Source: Gracilibacillus halotolerans (GTDB lineage: Bacteria; Bacillota; Bacilli; Bacillales; Amphibacillaceae). From it: a DNA stretch of 64,000 bases. Below, piece after piece: positions 44,871 through 51,970 of this stretch. The notes beneath the pieces are model-generated. The model ran no database searches and was not told the origin of the DNA. It saw only the letters and a list, made by a program, of their open reading frames with translations. Numbering within the stretch: the stretch's first letter is position 1; every line of letters begins with the position of its first letter. Made by a program: the position numbers and the translations under genes. The stretch is taken from positions 1 through 64,000 of the forward strand of contig NZ_JACHON010000014.1 in assembly GCF_014206945.1 (NCBI RefSeq), given 5' to 3'.

Positions 44871-45901
44871 GATGAACCCCCTTTACTCGAACAATCAATC
44901 ATAGCTTTCACTACACTAGAGTTAGGTTGTATCCATGTGCCAAATACGTCAACTGCCTGATTAAAGTCTGTTCGGTGTGTTATAAAGCCTTCTGCGTCAA
45001 TGACACCACTTTGTAGAACCTGTAATACCCATTCAAAATCTTCTTTTGTCGCATTCCTGCTTGCCATTAAAGTCAGTTCTTTGCCATGGAATAGAGGATC
45101 AGAAAAAGTTATATCTGATTTAACTAATCCAACAAAGACGATTTTCCCACCGTTTTCCGGGTAATTGAATGCCTGCATCATCGATTGACTATTCCCAGTT
45201 GCGTCAAAAACAACAGTCGGCAGTTCTTCATTTGTTACTTTTTGTAATTGTTGAAGAGGGTCTTCGGTTGCATGAATAATTTTATCAACGTTTGCCCATT
45301 GTTTGGCGAAAGCTAATCGTTCTTCGTTCATATCCATCGAGATAACTTTTGCACCTTTTTGTTTAGCAAATTGCATGACTCCTAATCCGATTGGACCGGC
45401 ACCGATAACAAGAACACTTTCTCCTTGTTGTATATCGGATCGCCTCACCGCATGTGCTCCAATACTTAATGGTTCGAGTATCGCACTTTCGTCTAGTGTT
45501 AATTCATTGGTCTGTATTAAATGTTGAATTGGAACAGAGAGTTGTTCAACCATGCCGCCATCTTGATGTACTCCCATCACTGCCATATTTGGACAACAAT
45601 TCGTCAGTCCCTTTTTACAGGTCGCACATGTTCCACACTCCAAGTACGGGATAACAGCAACTTGATCGCCTTTCTTTAACCCTAAGGAGTTTTCCTCTAT
45701 CGAATCAATAACTCCTGCAAGTTCGTGTCCTAAAATTCTTGGATAGTCAAAATAAGGTTGATTACCCAAGTATGCATGTATATCTGTTCCACAAATTCCA
45801 ATTCGCTTAATGTTAACTATTGCTTTTCCGATTTCTGGTTTCGGATTTTGCATATCCATATAGCGGAACTTCTTTGGTTTCTCACATACAATTGCTCTCA
45901 C
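44852..45901 (-). CDS. Zinc-dependent medium-chain alcohol/sugar dehydrogenase
   Basis: About 349 residues from GTG 45901, where GGGTGGGGAG lies 5 nt upstream; a GTG at 45931 extends the frame by 10 residues without a ribosome binding site. Catalytic zinc ligands are in GICGTDIHAYLG and GHELAGVI, the structural zinc is held by four Cys in CGTCATCKKGLTNCC, and the NAD-binding Rossmann motif is GAGPIGLGVMQFAK. It resembles sorbitol/threonine/L-fuconate-type dehydrogenases. First gene of the minus-strand fucose-like cluster, facing an AraC regulator across 124 bp. Substrate is inferred to be a sugar or sugar acid. Confidence 0.82.
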   Translation of the reverse strand: MRAIVCEKPKKFRYMDMQNPKPEIGKAIVNIKRIGICGTDIHAYLGNQPYFDYPRILGHELAGVIDSIEENSLGLKKGDQVAVIPYLECGTCATCKKGLTNCCPNMAVMGVHQDGGMVEQLSVPIQHLIQTNELTLDESAILEPLSIGAHAVRRSDIQQGESVLVIGAGPIGLGVMQFAKQKGAKVISMDMNEERLAFAKQWANVDKIIHATEDPLQQLQKVTNEELPTVVFDATGNSQSMMQAFNYPENGGKIVFVGLVKSDITFSDPLFHGKELTLMASRNATKEDFEWVLQVLQSGVIDAEGFITHRTDFNQAVDVFGTWIQPNSSVVKAMIDCSSKGGSSCNTEN

Positions 45902-46025
45902 ATTGGCTCCCCACCCTTCATTTGTATTCACCTATCTAGAGTAACAGAGTTAAAAAGAAATAAAAATTGCATTTCTTGCTATGTTTATACTGTTTTTTGA
46001 TATAGAATACTTATAGGTGATGAAA

Positions 46026-46883
46026 ATGAAAGCGATTAAAGATAACAATTCTCTGTTTCCTTTCTCTTTTGTTTACAAAAGTACAAAACAGCCACAACAT
46101 GAATTACCTACTCACTTGCATGACTTTCATGAAATTGTGTATATCCATAAAGGAAAGGGATCCTTTTTCATCGATAACACACTTTATGAAATGAATAAGG
46201 GTGATCTTTTTTTAATACCAAATGACACGATTCATCATGCAATACCGAATAAAGACGACTTAGTTACGTCCTCCGTTATCTTTTTCAGTCCGGCATTTAT
46301 TCAAACACTTTCTATAGAAGAAGACTTTTCGTATTTGTTTATCGTAGAAAAGATAAAAAAGTATAAGCATTATAAAATAACGTTACGTGAGTCTCAACAA
46401 CTTACAATGGAAGAGTATCTCTACGATATAGAAAAAGAATTATGTGAACAACAATCTGGTGCGTTTCATGCCGCAATTTTAATTACTCATCACATATTAC
46501 TTTCGCTTACGCGTTGGAGTGGTGAGTTTTTTAAAGAAATATATGTAGACGATCGATATCGCCGCTATTGGTTAAATGAAATTTTTGCTTATATAGAACA
46601 TAATATCCATGGGAATCTGTCCCAAGAGCTTTTAGCTAAAAAGGCTCATGTTAGTACAGCTCATTTTAGCAGGGTTTTTAAAGAAGTAACAGGTATGAAA
46701 TTTACTATTTACTTAAATAAAAAAAGAACTTTCAAAGCAAAAGAATTATTAACTACTACGGATTATCCTGTTGCCTATGTCGCGGAGCTTAGTGGCTTTG
46801 AAAGTACTCCACACTTTTATCGGACGTTTAAACAATATATCGGGACAACACCGGCACAATACCGACGTAATAAGAACAAGTAA
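46026..46883 (+). CDS. AraC-family regulator of the GH95/GH43 cluster
   Basis: 285 residues from ATG 46026 (AGGTGA 5 nt upstream); GTG/ATG codons at 46017 and 46020 overlap that site. N-terminal cupin (LPTHLHDFHEIVYIHKGKGSFFI, GDLFLIPNDTIHHAIPN) and C-terminal AraC helix-turn-helix pair (LSQELLAKKAHVSTAHFSRVFKEVTG and VAYVAELSGFESTPHFYRTFKQYIGTTPAQYR). It is divergent from the dehydrogenase gene, and so the probable activator of the sugar cluster. The inducer is unknown. Confidence 0.85.
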   Translation: MKAIKDNNSLFPFSFVYKSTKQPQHELPTHLHDFHEIVYIHKGKGSFFIDNTLYEMNKGDLFLIPNDTIHHAIPNKDDLVTSSVIFFSPAFIQTLSIEEDFSYLFIVEKIKKYKHYKITLRESQQLTMEEYLYDIEKELCEQQSGAFHAAILITHHILLSLTRWSGEFFKEIYVDDRYRRYWLNEIFAYIEHNIHGNLSQELLAKKAHVSTAHFSRVFKEVTGMKFTIYLNKKRTFKAKELLTTTDYPVAYVAELSGFESTPHFYRTFKQYIGTTPAQYRRNKNK

Positions 46884-46903
46884 ATGAGTTTATGAAACTA
46901 AAT

Positions 46904-46943
46904 AAAGCGTTAGAGCCCGAAAAAGTGGGTTCTAACGCTTTTG
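46904..46943. terminator. Bidirectional terminator between the AraC gene and fabZ
   Basis: 15-bp stem AAAGCGTTAGAGCCC / GGGTTCTAACGCTTT (46904-46918 with 46927-46941, one G-U) between convergent genes, with A- and T-runs at its ends. Confidence 0.9.
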
Positions 46944-46952
46944 TTATGTACA

Positions 46953-47372
46953 TTATTTTACTGCAAATGTTATTTCCGCTTCGCAAGCTAATTCGCCATC
47001 AACCGTTGCTTTAGCTTTTCCTTTTCCAATTGGTCCTTTTACACGAGTAATTTCAACCTCGAGTTGAAGCTGATCTCCTGGTTTTACTTGACGCTTGAAG
47101 CGACATTTATCAATACCAGCTAGGAAGCCAATTTTACCTTTGTTTTCTTCTTTATTTAGGATAGCTACTGCTCCCACTTGTGCAAGTGCCTCTACTATTA
47201 GCACACCAGGCATAACAGGATAATCCGGGAAATGTCCTTGGAAAAATGGTTCATTAATTGTTACATTTTTCTTCCCTGTAATTTTTGTTTCGGATTGCTC
47301 GAGAATCTGGTCTACTAATAAAAAAGGATAGCGATGTGGAATAATAGATTTAATTTGTTCGATGTCCATCAT
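46953..47372 (-). CDS. fabZ: (3R)-hydroxyacyl-[acyl-carrier-protein] dehydratase
   Basis: 139 residues, a single hot-dog fold. Catalytic His47 in [16 protein letters not shown] and Glu61 in [10 protein letters not shown]-terminal [11 protein letters not shown] is the family signature. It dehydrates beta-hydroxyacyl-ACP in type II fatty acid elongation in the cytoplasm. The two ATG codons at 47372 and 47369 cannot be separated. Its place next to the flhP end of the mbl-flhO-flhP block matches B. subtilis. Array D lies in its upstream region. Confidence 0.95.
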   Translation of the reverse strand: MMDIEQIKSIIPHRYPFLLVDQILEQSETKITGKKNVTINEPFFQGHFPDYPVMPGVLIVEALAQVGAVAILNKEENKGKIGFLAGIDKCRFKRQVKPGDQLQLEVEITRVKGPIGKGKAKATVDGELACEAEITFAVK

Positions 47373-47537
47373 AGTCTACTTTTCCCCTTTCTTTTCTTAT
47401 ATCCATTAAAGTATACCAAAAGGTTTCTCTAATTCCTATTTGTATTATTTTTTTAAATGTACCGTGTAGTTGAAAGGCGTGTTAGATTGTTAGGATTGGG
47501 GAAAGAGTTAGGATGTTAATTAGGTGCAAATTTGTGG

Positions 47538-47800
47538 CTATCGCGAGTCGAGCGTGCTCTATCTGGAGTGAGAAGAGTCTATCGAGAGTCGAGCGTGCTC
47601 TATCCAGAGTGAGAAGAATCTATCGCGAGTCGTGCGGGTCTATCTGGAGTGGGAAGGGTCTATCGCGAGTCGTGCGGGCTCTATCTGGAGTGAGAGTCGT
47701 CTATCGAGAATCGTGCGGGGTCTATCTGGAGTGAGAAGGGTCTATCGCGAGTCGAGCGTGCTCTATCTGGAGTGAGAATGGTCTATCGCGAGTCGAAGGC
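47538..47800. repeat. Degenerate tandem array D, 13 units of 20-21 bp
   Basis: Units begin CTATC at 47538, 47559, 47579, 47600, 47620, 47640, 47660, 47681, 47701, 47722, 47742, 47763 and 47783. Two forms alternate: CTATCGCGAGTCGNGCG (mostly 21 bp) and CTATCTGGAGTGAGAAG (20 bp), giving a 41-bp dimer. The unit is that of array B, 20 kb away, in the same orientation. It lies between the fabZ upstream region and the terminator of the EpuA-like gene. 47373-47537 shows no other clear element. Confidence 0.9.
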
Positions 47801-47821
47801 TGGAGCGATCATCGGAAACAA

Positions 47822-47850
47822 AAAAACTTGGCTTTCATAGCCAAGTTTTT
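47822..47850 (-). terminator. Terminator of the flhO-flhP-epuA-like transcript
   Basis: 11-bp perfect stem AAAACTTGGCT/AGCCAAGTTTT (47823-47833 with 47839-47849), 5-nt loop, A/T runs on both sides; it overlaps the stop codon of the 99-residue gene. Confidence 0.9.
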
Positions 47851-48148
47851 ATTCACCCCATACGAGATCGTATATGTGTTTCCATGTTTCCATTTTTAGA
47901 ATATCTAGTGGTTCGCCACCATCACCTATAAAGGTGAAGCCGATTATAAGGCCGATGGCTAATGCAAACAAGCTTAAGACAAGAACAAGTAACACCTTTA
48001 GCCAGACTGGCACGATTCTTCTCACATATTTTTTATTTTCTTTTTTTTGACGTTTTCTCTCTGCACGTCTCGATGCCTTTTGTTCTTTGTTTGACTTAGG
48101 CTGTTCTGTCACTTTGCCTTTTTCCTGTGACCTTGTCTGCTTTGTCAT
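47849..48148 (-). CDS. EpuA-like small membrane protein (often named 'RNA polymerase subunit beta')
   Basis: 99 residues. A highly basic, hydrophilic N-terminus (1-45), one membrane helix (about 48-72, VWLKVLLVLVLSLFALAIGLIIGF), and a conserved short external end (FIGDGGEPLDILKMETWKHIYDLV). That end is the hallmark of the EpuA family (PF11772), which databases misleadingly call DNA-directed RNA polymerase subunit beta; function is unproven. It follows flhP by 68 bp, as in related bacilli, and ends at a terminator. AAGGAG precedes the ATG. Confidence 0.78.
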   Translation of the reverse strand: MTKQTRSQEKGKVTEQPKSNKEQKASRRAERKRQKKENKKYVRRIVPVWLKVLLVLVLSLFALAIGLIIGFTFIGDGGEPLDILKMETWKHIYDLVWGE

Positions 48149-48216
48149 TTGGTATTTCTCCTTACCATTGAGGAACTATATTGACGGTGCTTTCCCCATT
48201 TTCATATATAAAATTA

Positions 48217-49041
48217 TTATCGCAATGAGTTAATTAATCCGCTCATTTGATCTGCCATGGAAATTGTACGTGCATTAAACTGGTAAGCACGTTGTGTTTC
48301 CATCATATCTGCCATTTGCTTCGCCATATCCACGTTCGAAGCTTCTAAAGCACCACCCTTTATCTGAGTGTTTGCTGCAGCTACATCGTTTATAATGCCA
48401 CCCAATCCATACGTATCTAGTGTTTCTTGAGAGATACGGAATAAGTTCTCTCCAGCAGCTTCCATTGAACGTGGTCGGATTGATTCTACTACTGCGATTC
48501 TACCTTCAATTTGTTGGTTGCCGTTACGCATCGTAACAAGCTCACCATTTTCATTTATAAATAGTTCATCCATATTTTCTTGGATAATAATTTGTCCATT
48601 ATCCCCAACTACAGGATGACCGTTGCTATTTACTAGCATAAGCATGCCATTGCCTACTTCATTTAAATAGAAGTTACCTGAACGAGTATAGCGTACTTCG
48701 TTGACGCCATTTTCGTTTACCATAACTTGAAAAAACTGATTTGCATTTTGTAAAGCTACATCTAATGCTCGGCCAGTTTCTTGAATCGACCCTTGACGTA
48801 AGTTGATATTCGTATGGCCTAAACGAGCACCAGTTCCAACACGAACACCGTCTGGAGTATGTCGAGGGAGATTCACTTGATTTTCGTCATGATTGAATTG
48901 TTGTTTTAACAAGGATGAGAATTGTGTATCTTTTGTTTTAAACCCATGGGTATTCACATTCGCTATGTTATTTCCAATCGTGTCCAATCGGTGCTGTAGT
49001 TGATTCATCGTAGATGCTGCTTGTAAGCTCATTCTCGACAT
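48217..49041 (-). CDS. flhP: Flagellar hook-basal body protein FlhP
   Basis: 274 residues of the FlgG/FlgF rod-protein family. N-terminal MNQLQHRLDTIGNNIANVNTHGFKT (the flg_bb_rod motif) and C-terminal MAKQMADMMETQRAYQFNARTISMADQM coiled region are diagnostic. In B. subtilis FlhP is a distal-rod protein needed for hook completion. It lies 74 bp downstream of flhO with the same length. AAAGGAG precedes the ATG. Confidence 0.9.
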   Translation of the reverse strand: MSRMSLQAASTMNQLQHRLDTIGNNIANVNTHGFKTKDTQFSSLLKQQFNHDENQVNLPRHTPDGVRVGTGARLGHTNINLRQGSIQETGRALDVALQNANQFFQVMVNENGVNEVRYTRSGNFYLNEVGNGMLMLVNSNGHPVVGDNGQIIIQENMDELFINENGELVTMRNGNQQIEGRIAVVESIRPRSMEAAGENLFRISQETLDTYGLGGIINDVAAANTQIKGGALEASNVDMAKQMADMMETQRAYQFNARTISMADQMSGLINSLR

Positions 49042-49115
49042 TTTAATTACTCCTTTGCATGAGTCTGTTATCCCATTTTTTTCATAGATTCATTGATATG
49101 GTCAGATTTTTATAC

Positions 49116-49940
49116 TTAACCGAGTCTCGCGATATCATTTACTGCTTTGTCCATATTTCGGTCATATGCTTGTAAAACTTTTTGATTCATTTCAAATGTA
49201 CGGTACGCGCTCATCATCTCTGTCATTGTTTGACCTGTATCAACGTTAGAGTTTTCTAAGAATCCTTGCTGAACATTAAACTGAAGGCCTGCGACTGTTC
49301 TAGCGTCTGCTGGAGCAGCGGCTTCTTCTTCTAATTCAAATAGGTCGTTACCGTTTTTAATTAATTGGTTAGGATTTGCGACATACGCCAAATTCAGCTC
49401 AGCCTGTCCACCTGGAAACTGGATTAATCCTTCTGGTGTAAGTTCGAAATCAAGTCCATTCGTTTGAATTCTGTTTCCAGCTGCATCTAATACATAGTGA
49501 CCATGATTTGTCGTTAAAAATCCGGCACCGTCTACCGTAAAGTTCCCGTTACGCATATATCTTGTTTCGCCTTCTTCATTCTCTACTGTGAAGAATAGCA
49601 TACCATTTTCATCTGGTGTTTCGCCTTGAACTAGAGCAAAGTCTGTAGAGACACCTGTTTCTCTCAGCGAGGATTGTACAAAGTTCGGAATCGCTTCTTG
49701 TACATAAACCCCAGTGTTAATCGATCCAATCGTAGTCGATGTTCCTACCCGTCTATCCGATGTAACAGGTAGCTGGTGATTCTCCATACGTTGAATAAGT
49801 AATTCTGGGAATGCACGCAATGAAGCTTGATCGCCTTTGTATCCTGGTGTCATCGCATTGGTCATATTATTGGATAGTACATCCATTCTTTTTTGCTGTG
49901 CTAGCATACCATTAGTTGCTGTATAAAAACCTCGAAGCAT
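49116..49940 (-). CDS. flhO: Flagellar hook-basal body protein FlhO
   Basis: 274 residues, FlgG/FlgF family. N-terminal FYTATNGMLAQQKRMDVLSNNMTNAMTPGYKGD and C-terminal LENSNVDTGQTMTEMMSAYRTFEMNQKVLQAYDRNM identify the rod/hook family. FlhO with FlhP forms the distal rod of the B. subtilis flagellum. It directly follows mbl (60-bp gap), the conserved mbl-flhO-flhP order, and GGGAGG precedes the ATG. Confidence 0.9.
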   Translation of the reverse strand: MLRGFYTATNGMLAQQKRMDVLSNNMTNAMTPGYKGDQASLRAFPELLIQRMENHQLPVTSDRRVGTSTTIGSINTGVYVQEAIPNFVQSSLRETGVSTDFALVQGETPDENGMLFFTVENEEGETRYMRNGNFTVDGAGFLTTNHGHYVLDAAGNRIQTNGLDFELTPEGLIQFPGGQAELNLAYVANPNQLIKNGNDLFELEEEAAAPADARTVAGLQFNVQQGFLENSNVDTGQTMTEMMSAYRTFEMNQKVLQAYDRNMDKAVNDIARLG

Positions 49941-50000
49941 ACGTGAAACCTCCCTTTTTCATATTATAGTCGTCTATATTTTTTCGATTAATTGTCGGTA

Positions 50001-50999
50001 TTAGACAATGGAACGTTCTAACTTATCAATGTTATCTAACATTAGTCCAGTACCTTTCGCAACACAATTCATTGGCTCTTCTGCTAATAAAACTGGCACC
50101 TTAAGTTCTTCTGCTAATAACTGATCTACACCGTGAAGTAATGCGCCTCCACCCGTTAAAATTACTCCACGATCAATAATATCAGCAGATAATTCTGGTG
50201 GTGTTTTTTCTAGCACAGATTTTGCGGACTGAACGATAAGTGAAATAGGTTCTCTTAACGCTTCTTCCACTTCATCTGAGTGAATCGTAATGGTACGTGG
50301 CAAACCAGATACCATATCACGACCACGGATATCAATTTCTTCTTTACGCGCTCCTGGAAATACAGTAGCTACATTAATTTTAATATCTTCAGCTGTTCTT
50401 TCACCGATCAACAGCTTATATTTTCGCTTTACATATTGTAGAATTTCTTCGTCAAATTTATCTCCGGCCATTTTAATCGATTCAGCAGTAACGATATCGC
50501 CCATGGATAGTACCGCAACATCTGTAGTACCACCACCGATATCCACTACCATGTTTCCGCTAGGTTGAAAGATTTCCATTCCTGCACCAATCGCAGCTAC
50601 TTTTGGCTCTTCTTCTAGGTATATTTTCTTACCACCTGATTTTTCAGCAGCTTCTTTGATTGCTTTTTGCTCAACTTTTGTTATATTAGTTGGACAGCAA
50701 ATAAGCATTCTTGGCTTGGACATAAATCCTTTTACATTTATTTTATTAATAAAATATTTAAGCATGGCTTCTGTCACATCAAAATCGGCAATTACCCCAT
50801 CTTTTAGTGGGCGAATTGCTTCAATATTGCCTGGTGTTCGTCCAACCATACGACGTGCCTCTTCACCGACTTCTAATACTTTTCCTGTGTTGCGATCCAT
50901 TGCAACAACAGATGGTTCATCCAATACAATTCCTTTACCTTTTACGTGAATTAACACGTTAGCCGTACCTAAATCTATTCCAATATCTCTAGAAAACAT
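50001..50999 (-). CDS. mbl: Rod-shape-determining MreB paralogue Mbl
   Basis: 332 residues from ATG 50999 (TTTAGGAGG 7 nt upstream); a TTG/ATG extension to 51020 would include that site. Actin-fold motifs: phosphate-1 IGIDLGTANVLI, phosphate-2 MVVDIGGGTTDVAV, adenosine motif DRGVILTGGGALLHG. It polymerises under the membrane and guides the elongation machinery along the cylinder. SpoIIID lies upstream and flhO downstream, which distinguishes Mbl from MreB. A 311-bp gap upstream holds its own promoter. Confidence 0.95.
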   Translation of the reverse strand: MFSRDIGIDLGTANVLIHVKGKGIVLDEPSVVAMDRNTGKVLEVGEEARRMVGRTPGNIEAIRPLKDGVIADFDVTEAMLKYFINKINVKGFMSKPRMLICCPTNITKVEQKAIKEAAEKSGGKKIYLEEEPKVAAIGAGMEIFQPSGNMVVDIGGGTTDVAVLSMGDIVTAESIKMAGDKFDEEILQYVKRKYKLLIGERTAEDIKINVATVFPGARKEEIDIRGRDMVSGLPRTITIHSDEVEEALREPISLIVQSAKSVLEKTPPELSADIIDRGVILTGGGALLHGVDQLLAEELKVPVLLAEEPMNCVAKGTGLMLDNIDKLERSIV

Positions 51000-51209
51000 G
51001 CTTGGTCCTCCTAAACTCATTCAATTTTACATTTTTAAAAGTTTGGTTTATAGTTCATTTTTACTATTTATTTTAGTTGATCTACAGTTGATTTTATGTA
51101 ATGGGAAACAGAAAATCAGGCTTACCATCCTTAACGCGATGGAAGCCATAAGGTATCATCCATTTTAAAAAGAATTGCTATCCTTCTGAATCCATATGCA
51201 TACAAATAT

Positions 51210-51239
51210 ATAATAGCACAAAACAGGCTGTAACGTTAC
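51210..51239 (-). promoter_or_regulatory. Extended -10 promoter and palindrome upstream of mbl
   Basis: Minus strand TGC TATTAT (51218-51210) is an extended -10; no strong -35 is present. A perfect 10-bp palindrome GTAACGTTAC covers 51230-51239, where a -35 would sit, and may bind a regulator. The rest of 51000-51331 shows nothing else clear. Confidence 0.45.
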
Positions 51240-51331
51240 ATCTTTCTTAAAAATTTTCTATTTTCTTGTCGATAAGGGAATCTTTTTACTTATTTTTATG
51301 ATGACCCAAAGTAGGATATGTATGTGAAGTT

Positions 51332-51625
51332 TTATTTTGATACTACATGTTCCTTATTAGAAGGTTCGGAAGAGGTTGAATGTAATTTGTATTTCATTCT
51401 AGTTGCTTCGCCACCACGTATATGTCGAATGGCTTTATGGTGGTTTAATATCTCTTTTACTTCGATAGCAAGCTCTGGATGTAATTCCGGTAATCTCTCT
51501 GTTAGATCTTTATGGACCGTACTTTTCGATACACCGAATTCTTTTGCGATTACACGAACCGTTTTTCTCGTTTCGACAATATACCTACCAATCTTTAATG
51601 TTCTCTCTTTGATGTAGTCATGCAA
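51332..51625 (-). CDS. spoIIID: Mother-cell sporulation transcription factor SpoIIID
   Basis: 97 residues. HDYIKERTLKIGRYIVETRKTVRVIAKEFGVSKSTVHKDLTERLPEL is nearly that of B. subtilis SpoIIID, a helix-turn-helix protein that switches sigma-E genes on or off. The C-terminal basic tail after GGEATRMKYK differs. By homology the start is TTG 51625 just before HDY, with GGGAGG 8 nt upstream; a GTG one codon earlier is also possible. Expected to be transcribed by sigma-E RNA polymerase, although no convincing sigma-E promoter was located. Confidence 0.95.
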   Translation of the reverse strand: MHDYIKERTLKIGRYIVETRKTVRVIAKEFGVSKSTVHKDLTERLPELHPELAIEVKEILNHHKAIRHIRGGEATRMKYKLHSTSSEPSNKEHVVSK

Positions 51626-51864
51626 CACACTCGCCTCCCTAAGTTGTCAGTCCAAGGTGTGGGCAGAGACAAGATTTTTTATATGTAGTTTTATATCAAA
51701 AATAGGATGCTTTCATTTTCCATTTGGATTTCACCCTAGACAATAAATTGGTTGTGGTTGATACATTCTATTATGGAAAAAGCATTGATATGACAACAAT
51801 TTTTGCTGGACAAGTCTCGAAGCTTTTAGATTACGAAACATTTTGTCAGCATTATTCAAACTAG

Positions 51865-51899
51865 TAAAAAGAAAAGATGACAAGTAAGTACCTGTCATC
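51865..51899 (-). terminator. Terminator of the AimR-like gene and its downstream micro-ORF
   Basis: 11-bp stem GATGACAAGTA / TACCTGTCATC (51876-51886 with 51889-51899, one G-U) followed on the minus strand by TTTTCTTTTT. It begins immediately after the micro-ORF stop codon. Confidence 0.85.
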
Positions 51900-51946
51900 T
51901 AACCGATATCTCCATAATCTGGATCATGCCTGCGTATTTGTGTCAT
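51899..51946 (-). CDS. Candidate 15-residue peptide downstream of the AimR-like receptor
   Basis: MTQIRRHDPDYGDIG then TAG. GGAGG lies 6 nt before the ATG, and the gene lies between the AimR-like stop (24 bp upstream, same frame) and a terminator that starts at its stop codon, so the mRNA ends right after it. AimP pheromones sit in this position but are longer (about 40 residues) with a signal peptide; this one has no hydrophobic segment. It may be a signalling peptide, another micro-protein, or part of a read-through extension of the receptor. Expression is inferred only from the ribosome binding site and position. Confidence 0.5.
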   Translation of the reverse strand: MTQIRRHDPDYGDIG

Positions 51947-51970
51947 TCGCTTCCTCCATTCCCTACTTAA

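Noticed and set aside
47513-47734. A 73-residue open frame (SRVERALSRV...) in array D
   Set aside because: Same reason as array B: the frame shifts with the 41-bp period and there is no start signal.
47849-48148. RNA polymerase beta subunit
   Set aside because: That database name for the EpuA family is misleading; the protein is a 99-residue single-helix membrane protein.
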